This document shows, piece by piece, positions 1-12,289 of a stretch of 64,000 nucleotides of DNA. Source of the DNA: Bolinopsis microptera (taxonomy: Eukaryota > Ctenophora > Tentaculata > Lobata > Bolinopsidae). A program made the position numbers and the translations under genes. The DNA lies in the NCBI RefSeq assembly GCF_026151205.1, contig NC_087073.1, positions 11,044,411 to 11,108,410 of the forward strand, in the 5' to 3' direction. A model generated the notes under the pieces. That model was not told the DNA's origin and did no database searches. It saw only the letters and a program-made list of their open reading frames with translations. Position 1 is the stretch's first letter. The number at the start of each line of letters is the position of its first letter.

Positions 1-19
1 ATTACGTAATCAAGGTTTG

Positions 20-50
20 ACCCCCCCCCCCCCCCCCCCCCCCCTCCCCC
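20..50 (+). repeat. Poly-C tract
   Basis: An almost pure C run directly follows ATCAAGGTTTGA. A matching C run at 1789-1804 follows a second ATTACGTAATC, so the tract belongs to the element and is not random. Confidence 0.8.
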
Positions 51-154
51 CGTCATCAGGACCCAACCCCCTCCTATATTACGTAAATCAAGATTATTAA
101 AAGCGTTCACAACGGATTAATGAATAAATAAGCGCTAAAGCACTACGGGGTACG

Positions 155-1650
155 GCCTTACAAAATGACAGTCCCCACAAAATGTCAGCCCACAATACCA
201 TGCTGGTAAGCTTAGTTCCCTATACATTGAAACCCTAATCCTTTACTGTATAAAGAAAAAAGCATATAATTATACACTTCCAAGGAATGATAATGACATA
301 GAATCGATATTTCTTAACATAAATATGGACGTTTTTTTGCTGTTCAGAGGTCATTGGCCCCGGACTACTGTTACCCAGAATGGACACAACATCAAATTTA
401 GATTTAACCCAGAAATAACCATTACTCTCTACCATGACTTATGTCAATCAAAGACTACTCTGTTCAAATAAAAAACTGATTTAGTGCATTTTGGTAGTAG
501 AAATGGACAAAAAAATGAGACCTAAGCCTCACAAAATACAGTGTTATGGCCTCACAAAATGACAGTTTTTATTTTATGATACAAAGATGGCATATTTATA
601 ATTGGATCCCCTTGGCCTAATATATTGGTATTCTTAAACCCATAACTTATGACGAGCCTAAATGTGGTTTTGTTTGATCTCAATTTTTTGATCAAGAATG
701 TCCCTCACAAAATACACTGAAAAGCCTTACACAATGACAATGTCTTCAAGATGAATTACTTTCATCATCTAAAATGGATCAGAAACAGTCAATACAAGAA
801 GGAGTTAAAAAGAATCATACTCGACAGTTAACCATCAAGTAGCATTAAAAGAGTGCAGTTCTGATTTCAAAACTTTTGATTTCAAACTCTTTGATTTCTA
901 ACTCTGAGATCAAAACTCAACGAAATAAAGCTTCTATATTTGTGAAAGCAGAAGAGTAAAAACAACTCCTAAAACATGTCAAACGTTTAACTAAACACTG
1001 AAAAAGTGATCTATCACATAAAAGAAAATATCAAATATAACCAAATACAGTGTATCCAATATAAAACAAAAATTGATTTTAAACGCCTCAAAAATGACAT
1101 TTTTAAAATCTTTCAAAGTATAGCCAAGTTCCTTTTTTAATATATTTTTGGGTAAAAACAAACTGGTATCGATCTAAACAACATATAATATCTAACAGTA
1201 AACACGTGAAAAAAATGAAACTCTTTTCCCAAATCGATTTAGAGTGATGCCGTTTTGGTTGTCATTTTGGTAAGCACTATCTCACGCGATCATTTGCCCA
1301 ACTTTTTTTAATCATCCTTTTTCCTGTAAAAGCTATTCTAATCTCAATCTATTATATTTTATATCTAACTGTCCCTAGGTGAAATCAAATTTCTATAGGC
1401 TGCTGTTAAAAAATGACAGCCGTGACGAAATTGTCATTTATTGTAAGGCATTTTTTTTTGGAATGATTTCAAAGATGACAATTGTTTATCGCAAAATGTA
1501 ACGTTTTTTCATCAAATCAACCCCCGGGAAGAAAAAATATAACCTGTTAACTACCTATCGGATAATAAAACATGGAAACAAAACTCATTTTTGTGCATTC
1601 CACAGAGCAAGCTTCTTGATCTCCTTTTTTCGTGTCATTTTATAGTAAGG
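155..1650. repeat. Scattered motif (CCTCACAAAATGACAG) on both strands
   Basis: Variants of CCTCACAAAATGACAG occur about ten times between 155 and 1100, for example near 160, 178, 527, 550, 710, 730 and 1085. The reverse form (TGTCATTTTGTAAGGC-like) occurs near 1260, 1430 and 1635. The orientation flips toward the right end, as expected for subterminal binding-site repeats of a transposon. Function is inferred, not shown. Confidence 0.45.
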
Positions 1651-1875
1651 CCAATACCCGTACTATACGAAAATGGTTTTTAAAAAACGAAAATTTTGAG
1701 TAACATAATTAACGAAATTGTCCACAATGGTAGAGTCCGAAAATCGGTAAAAAATTAAAATGTAGATTACGTAATCACAATCCCAAACCCCCCCCCCCCC
1801 CCCCACCCGTTGCACCGTAAGCATTTGAAACCCTCCCGGTCCCCTCGGCCTGATTACGTATTATGTGACGACCCC

Positions 1876-4390
1876 ATAAAGTTAGTTATATATTATGTTT
1901 TTTGAGAAAAAAGTCATAACGCAGTAATTCTACAGAATGTGAGATTGTCTCAAATGGGGCCAATCAAATCAAAACTATGACAAAGCCTAGCTCTCAAACA
2001 ACCTGAAGTGTTGCGGATAGTAGGAAAAATCTCGCAATTGATTCAATTCGAGAATCGAAGTTTAAAAGTTTGTGAATTCAAGTACGAAATTGAATAACTG
2101 TTGCTAGTCCCATAAACGAGTCTATAAAGCAAATATCGTTGATATACGGCAGATTTTATAGATCAATTGAGACGACGAGGGACGAATTCAGGTATTGCAG
2201 ATAAAACAGCTATTTTAAGTTCGATAATAGGTTTGTCTTAATGCCATGAAGTTGCGTTCCAAATACGTCCAATCGATGTGACAGATCCAATTTTGGAAGC
2301 AAATAATCACGCTGCCATGACCATTATAAACCTAAACTAATTATAAAGTTGCTGCATTGATCACAAAGAAAAAACGATATTTCAAGAAACACTGTCCAAA
2401 TCCAAGCAATTCAATCATTTTAAAGAGGCGCATGTGATGTTGCAGTTGAAGCGAGACAGTAGAAACAGAAGCTGTCAATGATAAATGTTTGGATCGCTGA
2501 GACATATCTTGGTACTCCATTAAAAGCTACTATATATAAGTGTTTTTATAATTGTTCAAAGAATCGTGAATTGACTTCTATTAACTTGAAAATGCTAGTA
2601 CAAGTAATTTCGTTAATGACGTGGAGTATAATCGCAATTTAAAGTTAATCAAAGGTCGAATTCTGAAAATTGTGTAAATATTCTCAAGAAATCGATCCTT
2701 CACGTATTGAAGTTAGGTAGCGAAGAAATGTCATTTAAACTATCGAATCATAATAACTAGTGCAGCAAAGTCACCGGGGGCAATAAACCTTATTTTTGAA
2801 CAGTTTCGCAAAACAGTTATGTAAAATCTGTGCTTTTTATATTGGATTCCCATTACAAAGGACTGAAGAGTTACCTGCCAAAGCTGGATAATAAACGTCA
2901 TGCTTAAAATTTCCTTGAATGGTTTTTATTTATATTACGCTAAACTGTCGATCATTAGATTAAACAGATTGTTTTTACCATTAGAAACTGTCGAGTTGTG
3001 TTATGGCGTTTTAAACGTGTCCAGCCTTCTTTACTGCACTTCTATGATAAGAATTGACTTCTAAAAACGTTAATAGAAATAGAACGATTATAGAAATATA
3101 GTCAAGTTTATGTGAGTCTGTCAAGAAAGATCAAGTTTATTCAAAATTTAAACCTGAGAATCGGAGTTCCTTCAAAGAACAAAAGTCCAGGGTAGTGGGG
3201 TACACGTAAGCTGTGCACATTACAATCTGTATTTCATTTAGTTAATGTTCTAGGAAATCGTATAGGGACAATAACGTCATACGGTACATATCTCTTGGCT
3301 GAAATCATCGGATAAAAGGTATTTTACGGAGATCCAGCAGATAACCGAAGATCCAACATTTAAGATTAATATAACTTGCTTGAGTACATGGAGAGTGTGA
3401 TAAATGAATTGCTTTACTCTGGATAGATATGGTTTTCGAGCGAGAGAACGGAGCAGAAGATTGTCGACTGGTTGGTGGATAAAGTCGACAGTGACGTGCT
3501 CTCTTGCTGATGTCGGTCAAGTTTAGTGGCCTTTAAATGAGTTAAGCTTAATTTAATTCAGTGATAGTGGCGATTCAATTATGCGTTAAAATTAGTATGG
3601 TAATCAGTTAGCCTTTTGTACCGAAATAAGAAGAAAGAAAAATTATTTCTATAATATGAAATCAAACTCAATATAAACGTAAGTCGTAAATAATATTGAG
3701 GGGGGTCAAATTTGATTTAATCGAGAATATCGTTTTATAATCAGAACAGAAGACTTGCTATAAAAATCAATTTTAATCATTCCCAATCCATCTCCATGAG
3801 AGAATCTATAATTCAACGGCAGTATAAGAAAATGCTTGCGAGTATAATATGTAATTAAATTATTCAGCGGTCCGGCTTATGGCCGATAGGGTATTTTAAT
3901 GTCAGGATTAGAATGAACGCGAGCGTTTATTTATTAACCTATCTAAGGATTATAGAATTAGTTATTAAGTTTGCCCAATCATCGAATCTAGCCTACTTTG
4001 TTGGTCAATGTCACATAATAATCTTTCAAAGGCATGTTTCTGAAATGGATTTCTGTACAGTGTACCTAACTTATTCTCTAATTTATTTTTATTGTCAATA
4101 ATTGTATAATTAAATGTTGTGGTTATAAGAATGTACTCCCCCAGGAACGGGAACGGACGGGCACCGGCTCTCCTTGCGGCTGAGGAGGGATTTTCTAATT
4201 TAACAGGTTACTTTAACATTTTATACACTTAGGTCGCGTGATCAGCATTCTATTCAGCAAGAGCCTGTATAGCCATATAGCTGTGAAATTATTAATGGGT
4301 AAGTAGAGCCATTAATTGATCTTTACCGCATTGCAAAAATGCTAATACCTAAAAGGTAAATTAATTATTTAAAAGAATAAAGATCTCCTT
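1876..4390. other. No gene seen
   Basis: AT-rich sequence with only short ORFs that have no recognisable protein character, including those near 3305-3520 and 3913-4101. No tandem repeat or RNA gene is evident. Confidence 0.5.
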
Positions 4391-4394
4391 ATCA

Positions 4395-4640
4395 CAGATT
4401 ACCAGAACATGACGACACTTCACGTGTATGACGTCATGTCACGTGTTATGACGTCATGTCACGTGTTATGACGTCACAAAGGTAAATAATTAATAAAGAT
4501 TAAAATTACCTCCTCCTTTCTCCAGGTATTACCCATACAGGACGTCCCATGTCACATGTTTAGACTCATGTCTCTGTTATGACGTCCACAAAGGTAAAAA
4601 CTAATTAATAAAATTACAGATTATAGATCTCACCTTCTCC
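4395..4640. repeat. Two-copy tandem block with CRE-like and E-box palindromes
   Basis: Two roughly 140-bp units each run from GTCACGTGTTATGACGTCA-type sequence, through CACAAAGGTAAA and an AT-rich stretch, to CTCCAGGTATT. The first unit repeats TGACGTCATGTCACGTGT. TGACGTCA is a CRE-type palindrome and CACGTG an E-box, so binding sites are possible. Similar TGACGT/CACGTG sequence recurs in the arms at 47640-47720 and 52200-52280. Confidence 0.5.
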
Positions 4641-5518
4641 AGGTATTGATTACTCCGGCATCGTCGATAAAACTACAGCAGAAATCAACTCTGACTAGCC
4701 ACAAACATAAAGTTTATCTGTCTTGATGTGATCAACTCAACCACTTTCTCATCTCAGAAAACCCAAAAAAAATGAAATGTTTGTGTTTACAAAGGTATTT
4801 TTTGAAATGAAATAAATAAAGTATTTTTTTATCACCGCCCTTAAATCAACAATAAAAATTAAAGAAAGATTGCCGATGTCAAAGCGCTGGCCATGGCGAT
4901 ACAATCCAAAAATTATATACTCAAATATCTTTAAAATAACTTGTAAAAAGTTAGTTGATTTAAATGTGTAAAGTTTTCGTACCTAGCCTCCAAACGTGTC
5001 AATCACTGTCTCTGTTAATGATTATAACAGAGAGCGGTTCTGTAATCATAGTTGTTACGGTACGTCCTGTACGAACTTTAAAAAGGTGCCGAACTGACGA
5101 AATTTTTAACGAAATAGACGAACTTTAACCGAATTTTTTGTGATGACCTCGTCCAAAATTCAGGACACTAGGACAATTGAATACCATTTTCTAAATTGTG
5201 AGAGCTTTGCTATAATTGATGCTTATTGTAATCTGTGAACCAGCTCTGTTATATTGAAGTCCTAGTCAATGATCTGTTGTTGATCTGTTTTTTTTTTCAA
5301 TACAATATGTATAACTACTAACTGTATCATTTGTTTACAAGTGTAATTAGAGATCGCAACCTAAGCCATTCATTATAAAATCACAACATATGCCCAGAAA
5401 TTTAAGCAACGAATTGTCCCCGCTTTTTACACGAATTTTAAAAGGTGCCGAACTGGTACGAACTTTCGCATTTCTTCGACGAACTTAACAACAAGGTTCT
5501 TTTAAACGCAATAGGGAA
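4641..5518. other. No gene; degenerate CGAACTTTAAAAAGGTGCC repeats
   Basis: A degenerate phrase of the form CGAACTTTAAAAAGGTGCCG followed by AACTG recurs near 5072, 5432 and 5730. No coding sequence is recognised. Confidence 0.4.

Positions 5519-5552
<34 letters not shown>
5519..5552 (+). repeat. Poly-G tract of 34 bases
   Basis: Uninterrupted G34. No paired C run with inverted flanks was found nearby, unlike the tracts at 8319, 13584 and 28372. Confidence 0.9.
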
Positions 5553-5555
<3 letters not shown>

Positions 5556-6764
5556 GTGTTTTTACCAGTACAGCGTGGATACTGGTTAGATTAGAAGTAA
5601 TACCTATAATTGAACTATTTAATAATAACGTCATTCCGATCTTTCGGAGCAGTAGTTGGTTTTTACAAGGCCAATTTACGAATTAGCGAGTTTTTGACAA
5701 TTGATTTTGAACTAATGAAACATTTCGGAACTGGTACGAATGTCTCATAAATTATTTGACAAACCTGGGTTGAACTATTCTCAGCACTAAACTTTCAAGA
5801 TTTGCTCTGTTCGGAGAATTGCATTCTTCCTGATCAGACCAGATATCGTATAATTCTGTCTAGGACCAGCTTAATATATGCTAGCAATATTACGTTTAAT
5901 AAAATATATATTATTAGTTTCTGGTGCTTATTTAAGATTAATTATCTATATAATTTTGCGTGCCAAATATTATTTCTCCCGTCAAAATCCGAAATTATTT
6001 ATCGCCAATACAAGCGGTCCTTGACCGATCCGTAAGTATAAGTAGTAAAGATACTAAAATATGTCCGAATTATTTAATCTTTGCTCTCGCGTGCGAACAG
6101 CAATATCATAAATAACTTTGAGCATAACCACATTAGTATACTATTAAACTTCATGAACTAAAGTGCAGAAGAGTGAGGGTAATTTATGAGGGAAGCGTTT
6201 ATATTAACGAGCAACTTGCGGTTAGATGTCGGTGTTCTTACAGCTCGGAATTCACCACATTAATCATACAAATGAGGACAACATTCTGTTTGTGTGCTTT
6301 ACCTCCCTTAGGATAATTACAATTAGTTCTGAGTTTAACTATTCCCCAAATTAATAAGCAATTGCGTAGATGTTTATTGCAGTGACTAAGTTTAACGAAC
6401 GCTAATACTGCAAGTCCTTCAGGAACTGTGAGAATCCCTCAGTTTGGCGAATACCATCTGCAGCCGACAGGATAACTTACAAACAACGTATTCATTCATG
6501 GGTATAATCAAGATCAATTTTGAGTTCAAGTCGGACCTTTTTATTTTTCAACCTTTAATATTTGTAATTAGGTGGGTTTTTTCATAACCTAATCTGGAAC
6601 CATTTTCTAAGGCCAAGGTGCTAACCGTATTTTTTCGAATCGAGAGTGTGGTCTTTTCCTTATCCTAGTCTGTGCCAACCGACACGTGGGGGGGGGCCAA
6701 ATTTACCATACATTCTCAGGACTGGGTCTCATGAGGTGAAAATCAAGTCAAGTAATGTGTAATA
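5553..6764. other. No gene seen
   Basis: Only short ORFs without recognisable domains (for example 5802-6035). There is a G9 tract near 6690. Confidence 0.4.
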
Positions 6765-6990
6765 ATTAATTAATTAATTATTAATAATTAATAATTAAGT
6801 AATTAATAATTAATTATTAATAATTAATATAAGGAGGGTAATAATTAATAATTATAAATAGGGGGACGAGGGAGGGGAGTTAATAGAAGTGTGTTAGAAT
6901 AAGGATTAAGGAAATTAGAGAGTAGCATGAGTAATAATGTATAATTAATAATTAATAATTAATAATTAATAATTAATAATTACCCTCTGT
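6765..6990. repeat. AT-rich TAATTAAT microsatellite, partly palindromic
   Basis: Runs of (TAAT)n and (TAATTAA)n flank a G-rich spacer. GAGGGTAATAATTAATAATT at about 6834 and TAATTAATAATTACCCTC near 6967 form an imperfect inverted pair. Confidence 0.7.
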
Positions 6991-7031
6991 CTCCAGGTGA
7001 CTCAAAGACGGGCATGGTTCCGTGTTTTAGC

Positions 7032-7181
7032 CTCTTAAACTGGACAGCGGAGGAGTTATCAGAGTTCTGACTCTGTGAATTTTACTCGGACCATGTCCTC
7101 CCCTTGAAGAAGTTTACCTTCGGTGGTATTACCGGTCAGGATGTACATAGTTTCTTTAAACCGAAACATACTGAATTATGA
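7032..7181 (+). pseudogene. Possible SAM-like exon with one in-frame stop
   Basis: The frame from 7032 reads LLNWTAEELSEF, a TGA, then about 36 residues including KKFTFGGITGQDVHSFF before the final TGA at 7179-7181. The pattern W-x-x-E-E-L-x-x-F followed later by F-x-x-x-x-I-x-G-x-D resembles a SAM domain core, but the match is by eye only. CCAG and TTTTAG acceptor-like sequences lie upstream. The internal TGA makes it broken or mis-sequenced. Confidence 0.25.
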
Positions 7182-8104
7182 GGGGGAGAGGTGAGTTTAG
7201 TGTAGTCTAGACCATTTTAGGGGGTTCATATGTATTGAAATATTATCTTTATCTGTATTATTTATCACGGATAGCTTTAACTTACTAAAAACGCGATATC
7301 CTGATGTAAAAGTGGAGTGCTGAGAGGAAATGGTAAGCTTATTGATCGTCCGTAATAAAAAATCATACTAAAATTTGCAATCAGTTTTCAACAATTCAAC
7401 ATACAAAAAATTGCAGCTGAAAATAAAAAAGGTTAACTGTGTTGCTCTATTCAACAAACCTAAGATTTAAAAGATTTAGGTATAATTAAACTCATTTCTA
7501 CTTTTTATAGTGTCTCTTTATAAAAAACAGTTAAAGTGGTTAGATGCACTTAAACTGTGTTAAAAAATAGAAATTGTCGGGCCATCTGGAGTAGGTGCGC
7601 GACCAGGCTATCCCCACAATAAAACTCGTCCACTTAGTTTTCATCAAACCAAGTTGGCCGGCCTATTTTTTGGACTACAACAACGAATGAATTCTAGGTT
7701 GCTGTTGTGAAAACCTACCTTAATAAGGTAATTTAATAAAAACTTGAGTGTCCAGTTTTTGGAAATGTCGGAGTTTGTGTGTGGTTATTTAGTAGGTTAT
7801 GCTAGGGATATACCATTCATTACGTCAAATAATACCTCGATCCACTGGGCGCTCAAAACTTAACCACTGGCGTTAAATTCGCACCACGTTGGCACAACTG
7901 TGGGTGCGTTTACAGAGTCCATTGTGCTTTGTCCAATATGTTGTTTGCATTTGTTATTACTCTCTACAATGTAGCTTTTACAGCCTTCACAATGGTTGAA
8001 ATTGTGTGTACTCACAACCCAGTTCTGCGATGTAGTTACAGTCAGCAGCGCCGTCCAAAGTTTGCCTTTTATATTTGATCTTTAAAGTTACTCTGTCGCA
8101 TTTT
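7182..8104. other. No gene seen
   Basis: No coding sequence, tandem repeat or RNA gene recognised. Confidence 0.4.
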
Positions 8105-8780
8105 CGAGCATTTAGCCGCCAGCGTTTAGCAGCCAGCTTTTAGTGGCGCAGCTTGTTATGAGTCCGTTTTGTGAGAGACCCTGTTTTAGAACCAGCGGTT
8201 AGATACCAGCTTTTAGAGTCCAGCTGTAGATATCCAGCTTTTAGAAGACCGCAGCTTTAGAGACCAGCTTCTAGTGACCAGCTTCAAACCAGCTTTAATG
8301 ACCACTTCTATGACCAGCGGGGGGGGGGGGGGGGGCCAATGACTACCAATGGAGACTTTGGGGACTAAAAATCATGGGGACTAGAGGTCAACTCTTTCAA
8401 CGTAAATCACCATTTTCCCCCATAAGTCCCCAGAATTTTTGACAGTTTATTTATGGTTTTCAAGTTATTTAGGTACTCTAACAGCCCTCAATAGCTTCCA
8501 AGAAGTCAGGAATGTCGTGACCATTTATAAATATGCTAGACTTCAGTCTTGAGAAGTTTACGATCTGGTCTGGAGAAGCCAGATTTTTTGAAATTTAAAT
8601 GGGGACTAATGGGAGACTTATTGGGGACTAGCGGGAGGGACTAAAAATGGGATTCGGGGTAAAGATCGTTGACGTAATAGCCCCCAAGTCCCCAAAAGTA
8701 GTCATGAGTCCCCCCCCCCCCCCCCCCCCCCCGACCTGCGTTTAGAGACACGTTTAGTGACCAGCTTTTAGGAAGACCAC
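8105..8780 (+). repeat. GACCAGCTTTTAG minisatellite, split by an insertion
   Basis: About a dozen degenerate copies of a 13-15 bp unit (GACCAGCTTTTAG) run from 8105 to 8318 and resume at 8733-8780. The element at 8319-8732 interrupts the array. Confidence 0.65.
8319..8732. mobile_element. Short TIR element with poly-G and poly-C ends
   Basis: The element starts with G17 (8319-8335) and ends with C23 (8710-8732). Inside the runs the sequences are inverted: AATGACTACCAATGG then TGGGGACT on the left, and AGTCCCCA then GTAGTCAT on the right. There is no ORF, so this is MITE-like. The flanks read GACCAGC and GACCTGC, a possible 7-bp target duplication, but the host array is itself built from GACCAGC. 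Confidence 0.6.
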
Positions 8781-9054
8781 GTTTTGCGGCGTACTATGTA
8801 GTGGGCACAGTATTCCTGAAATCCAGATGTTAGACTTAGTTTGTGTTTTTAACAATTTTATTCCTCCAGCGAATATTTGATGTATTTGAAAGTTTTATTT
8901 TTGATTTAAATTATGGTTGACAACAAACTCATTGTCAGTAATTGAATAACCAAATTGAAACAGAAAACGATAATTCAACAATTGCAATTTTTGCAAACCT
9001 TAAAATTCTACAAGAATCCCACGACATGCCACAGTATGGTCCCACCCTAAAATT

Positions 9055-9180
9055 AACTAACCTATTATATACTTTGTAATAACACATACCCCACATTGTA
9101 ATAACCACATAACCCACATTGTTATAACCACATAACCCCACATTGTAATGAACCACATACCCACACTCTAGCAACTTAGG
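9055..9180. repeat. Tandem repeat, unit about 23-24 bp
   Basis: Four imperfect copies of ATAACCACATAACCCACATT. Confidence 0.6.
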
Positions 9181-9239
9181 TGCACCCGCTCCACCTGGCC
9201 CACTCCTGATTCCCCCAACAACTAGCTCCAGTCCGTGTA

Positions 9240-9364
9240 TTGTCACGTGTACCCAACTATCTCCCCCACATTACAACGAACGGACAGTTTGAGGGTGACC
9301 TGGGTTGATCAGGGACAGTATTCAGCAGTAAAGCCAGCTCCACTCTCGGGGAGGCAATCCTCAG
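9240..9364 (+). CDS. Candidate internal exon, unknown product
   Basis: A plus-strand open frame reads PTISPTLQRTDSLRVTW and then WVDQGQYSAVKPAPLSGRQS. It ends at a good donor (CTCAG then GTGAGA at 9365), with a second possible donor (CTG then GTAAGT) nine bases on. The composition is protein-like, but no domain is recognised and the 5' boundary is unclear. Confidence 0.25.
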
Positions 9365-9385
9365 GTGAGACTGGTAAGTTATTGC

Positions 9386-9415
9386 CCCCCCCCCTCCCTC
9401 CCCCCCCCCCCCCCC
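9386..9415 (+). repeat. C-rich tract
   Basis: Poly-C with two T interruptions, directly after the candidate donor at 9365-9379. Confidence 0.85.
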
Positions 9416-10340
9416 ACTAATTATTTTATTCTTTCCGTGGACTGTGCAAATGCGATCCGGCTTCTTTTCAGTTCATAAAAATACCGCATAAAAACAGAAA
9501 ATAAGGGGTAGTTAAATTACAATGTGATTCCAAAATCACTAATATAAGAATGCGTCTGAATGGTAACCGTCTATTTGAATAGAATCCTTAGATCGGTTAG
9601 AATTTGGCAGCAGGGTTTGTCTCCTGTTAATTGATCAATATTAAATCAGCCTAAATTAATCAATATATCTCTGTCGGCAGACAAGGTTACCCTGCAAAGG
9701 GCGCTAGCTATCTTCACCATCGTCTCTTGGCAGGTTAGATTTGACACAATAAGTCGTTTCTTGTGCAACTGTATTTATGCTTTGTTTATTTCTTGTGATA
9801 CATTGTAACTTTAAGGGTAGTCTGGAAGCAAATGCTATGGAATTTTATGTAAGAGGGAAGACGTTGCGCACCCTTTAAACCTTGAAGGGTTCATCTCCGA
9901 AAACTGGCTGTAAATCTAAATTAATCGAGAAAATATGTAGAACTATTACAAATTATCGATTTTGTATTGCTCAAGAGTTCTGGGGTAGATGTCTTCCATA
10001 ATCGACTGATAATTGACATCTGTTTGATAATTTGACATTCTGTTAAAGCTATGGTTAGACGGGTAGTAAGGAACATTTTGAGACGCTGATCTCTCTCTCC
10101 TCATCTCTCTCGCTCACTCTCTCCAGGTACAACGTGATAGTAGCCTGTACAAGTGGGTACTGAACACAATATAGGTTTACATGTTATTTAATGAGCCTGA
10201 GCTCTCATAGGACTCACTATAACCACTTTATTTTGGGTTAGTAATTTGATCCCGAATAGAAATTTTTACTGGTTTGGGGAACATAATTGGGAAATTTGTA
10301 AACAAAAATTTAAGATTCATATCATATCAATGGATTTTAA
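9416..10340. other. No clear gene; pyrimidine tract with CAG at 10081-10126
   Basis: CTCTCTCTCC...CTCTCTCCAG at 10090-10126 looks like a strong splice acceptor. The sequence after it hits stops quickly in two frames, so no exon is called. Confidence 0.3.
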
Positions 10341-10346
10341 AACTGC

Positions 10347-10568
10347 TTGAAGCAGAAAACTTTCAGCTCCACAACCTTCCCCAGGATTTCTGGTATGAAG
10401 AAGGAGACCTTTCACCCCAATTCCTCTACAGCACTACAGTCAGACCATCCTCCTTCTCATGTTCAGCATTCTGCTCTTCAGCTACTTTGGTATGGAGAAA
10501 AAAAGATGACTCATCTGGGGTTTGATCACAGTGTTTTGATCTCATTAAAGTTTGTAGATGTGAAATAA
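10347..10568 (+). CDS. Candidate terminal exon, unknown product
   Basis: An open frame of up to 73 residues (KQKTFSSTTFPRISGMKKET near the start, WYGEKKMTHLGF later) ends at TAA. AATAAATATTTTATGG overlaps the stop and could be a poly(A) signal. An overlapping frame (10274-10525) is also open. No domain is recognised. Confidence 0.25.
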   Translation: MKQKTFSSTTFPRISGMKKETFHPNSSTALQSDHPPSHVQHSALQLLWYGEKKMTHLGFDHSVLISLKFVDVK

Positions 10569-11114
10569 ATATTTTATGGTACAGGCTTGGTGGCCTTTCT
10601 ATTTAAAGCGCTGCGCATTTATATTTCGTGTGGTGACTTCTTTAAAAAAATTAGTTTCTTGTTATAATTGGTTTGATTGTCGTTTTAACGTTTACATGAT
10701 AAGATCTGCCTTAACCTGTTTTATCAGGCTTGACTTATAATTTGTATATCAATACATTAAAGTTTTAAATCAGTTTATTTTGGGATGTGGTGAGGTATAC
10801 TAATTTATTTTTTATATTCGATGATCTTTTACTTAAAAATCTAATTACCTTACGTTACGTCCATGAAAAGTCATTGTGTCACTTTATTTGGACAAATTTT
10901 GAAAATTACACCCACTGAAATGTAGTTAATACGATTTTTAACACCATTTTAAAACAAGACGAGTGTGAATTTATAACGGAGCATCAATCCCAAATACAGA
11001 CATTCAAAAATGTAAGTTCCAGTCCTTTATTATTGGAATTGAAAATTCGGCTCATATGGCAATAAAAACCGATAAATTAATTATCTCAGTAAAGTTTGTG
11101 GTTCCGAATGCTAC

Positions 11115-11263
11115 TCAACAATTTACAATTTTCAAGAAATGGACGAGGAAGATCCATCGCTACGTTTGCACAGCGGATCTCTAACGAAATCCCTGGGACC
11201 GAGAAACTGGCTCTACAAATATCCTCAAAAAAGCATATCAGAACAAAATCGTAGAGGTAATAC
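11115..11263 (+). CDS. Candidate exon, possibly frameshifted
   Basis: One frame starts with ATG at 11139 and stays open through a GTAATA donor at 11255. A second frame gives IFKKWTRKIHRYVCTADL, stops, and resumes after a one-base shift as PGTEKLALQ...KKAYQNKIVE up to the same donor. Either reading is tentative. Confidence 0.2.
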
Positions 11264-11399
11264 CAAAACTGAAAACATTAAACCAGACATGTACAGTTCA
11301 GATCTGATTCTAACATTTTACTTCAAATTTGAATTTTTGAGATTCAGGGTTTAAATAATTAAATATTATATTTAAAGTGTAAATGAAACCAATTAATCA

Positions 11400-11527
11400 A
11401 TCAGCTGCACCCAACAGACCAGCAGAGGAAACAAGGAGAACTTCAAAGTAAAGTTCCAGTCCTCCAACAGATTACACTCTCTTATCGAACCTCCTGACAG
11501 GAGGCAGGAGTATGATGATTGGTACCC
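11400..11527 (+). CDS. Candidate exon, unknown product
   Basis: The frame reading NKENFKVKFQSSNRLHSLIE and then PPDRRQEYDDWYPQSRT is open across 11430-11540 and is polar and protein-like. Boundaries are not certain. Confidence 0.2.
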
Positions 11528-11869
11528 TCAGTCCAGGACGATAACTTCCTGTTATTTTATTTGGATTATTGTTCATGATTGGAAAATTTCTTATTGTATA
11601 CAGGAACATTAACAAAGTAAAAATTATGAAGCTTTCACCAATAAACTCCAGTTGATGATAAAGCTTTTCAATTGTTTAAGATTTCCTCTGTGATTCTTCC
11701 AGTCTATTTTACTGCAAATATCTCTCCTTTAACATTATTTCTCGAGATGAGACATCTTCGATCTTACAAAATGCTAAAAAAAAAAAGTGATTGATATACC
11801 AATTTATTAATTGTTAATTTGGGAGTTGGGGAAGAGTCTAATTGTTGGATTAATGACATGTGTTTTCCT

Positions 11870-11976
11870 AGGACGCTCTTCGGACCAGTGGTCACAATAC
11901 TGGAGAAGAACTGTATCGGAAAAGTCTCTGTCGAGAAAGCGTGGAATTTTGAGAAGACCTACAAAGGGCAGTGAGG
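11870..11976 (+). CDS. Candidate terminal exon, unknown product
   Basis: After TTTTCCTAG (acceptor-like) the frame reads TLFGPVVTILEKNCIGKVSV then EKAWNFEKTYKGQ and stops at TGA. The short, well-composed reading and acceptor suggest a real last exon of a plus-strand gene that may include the candidates upstream. The family is not recognised. Confidence 0.3.
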
Positions 11977-12289
11977 AAGGAAAGGAACGATGTTAAGAAA
12001 TATTACGGCAAGTCAAAAGTTTTACAAATATTTGGGATTTTATAGTTTACGATCAATGGAATATTTTAGTATCGATGTTTGTTCATTTTTTTCTGAGAGG
12101 TAGCAGGTTAATATACATAATAAATAACCTAACGGTAAGAAATTAAATATATTAATCCATATACAATTCAAGGTGATTTGGATATAATCCATGGTCGATA
12201 TGCATAATGGGTGGGCCCGCTATGATGAGGAGAACAGAATTAGAGATATTATCAATGAACTATTTTCAACGAAGATAAGTCAAGAAGTT

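Larger units (their letters stand above)
1..1875. mobile_element. TIR element with TACGTAAT ends, cut by the window start
   Basis: The window opens inside ATTACGTAATCAAGG and the right end at 1851-1875 reads TGATTACGTATTATGTGACGACCCC, so the two ends share an inverted TACGTAATC core. A second TACGTAATC plus C-run lies at 1765-1804 in the same orientation as the window start. A short element at 35868-36075 has the same kind of end (GGGGTCGTTTACATATTA on the left, a TTACGTAAT core on the right), which supports one TIR family. No ORF longer than about 66 codons is seen inside, so this looks non-autonomous. The true left end lies outside the window. Confidence 0.5.
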
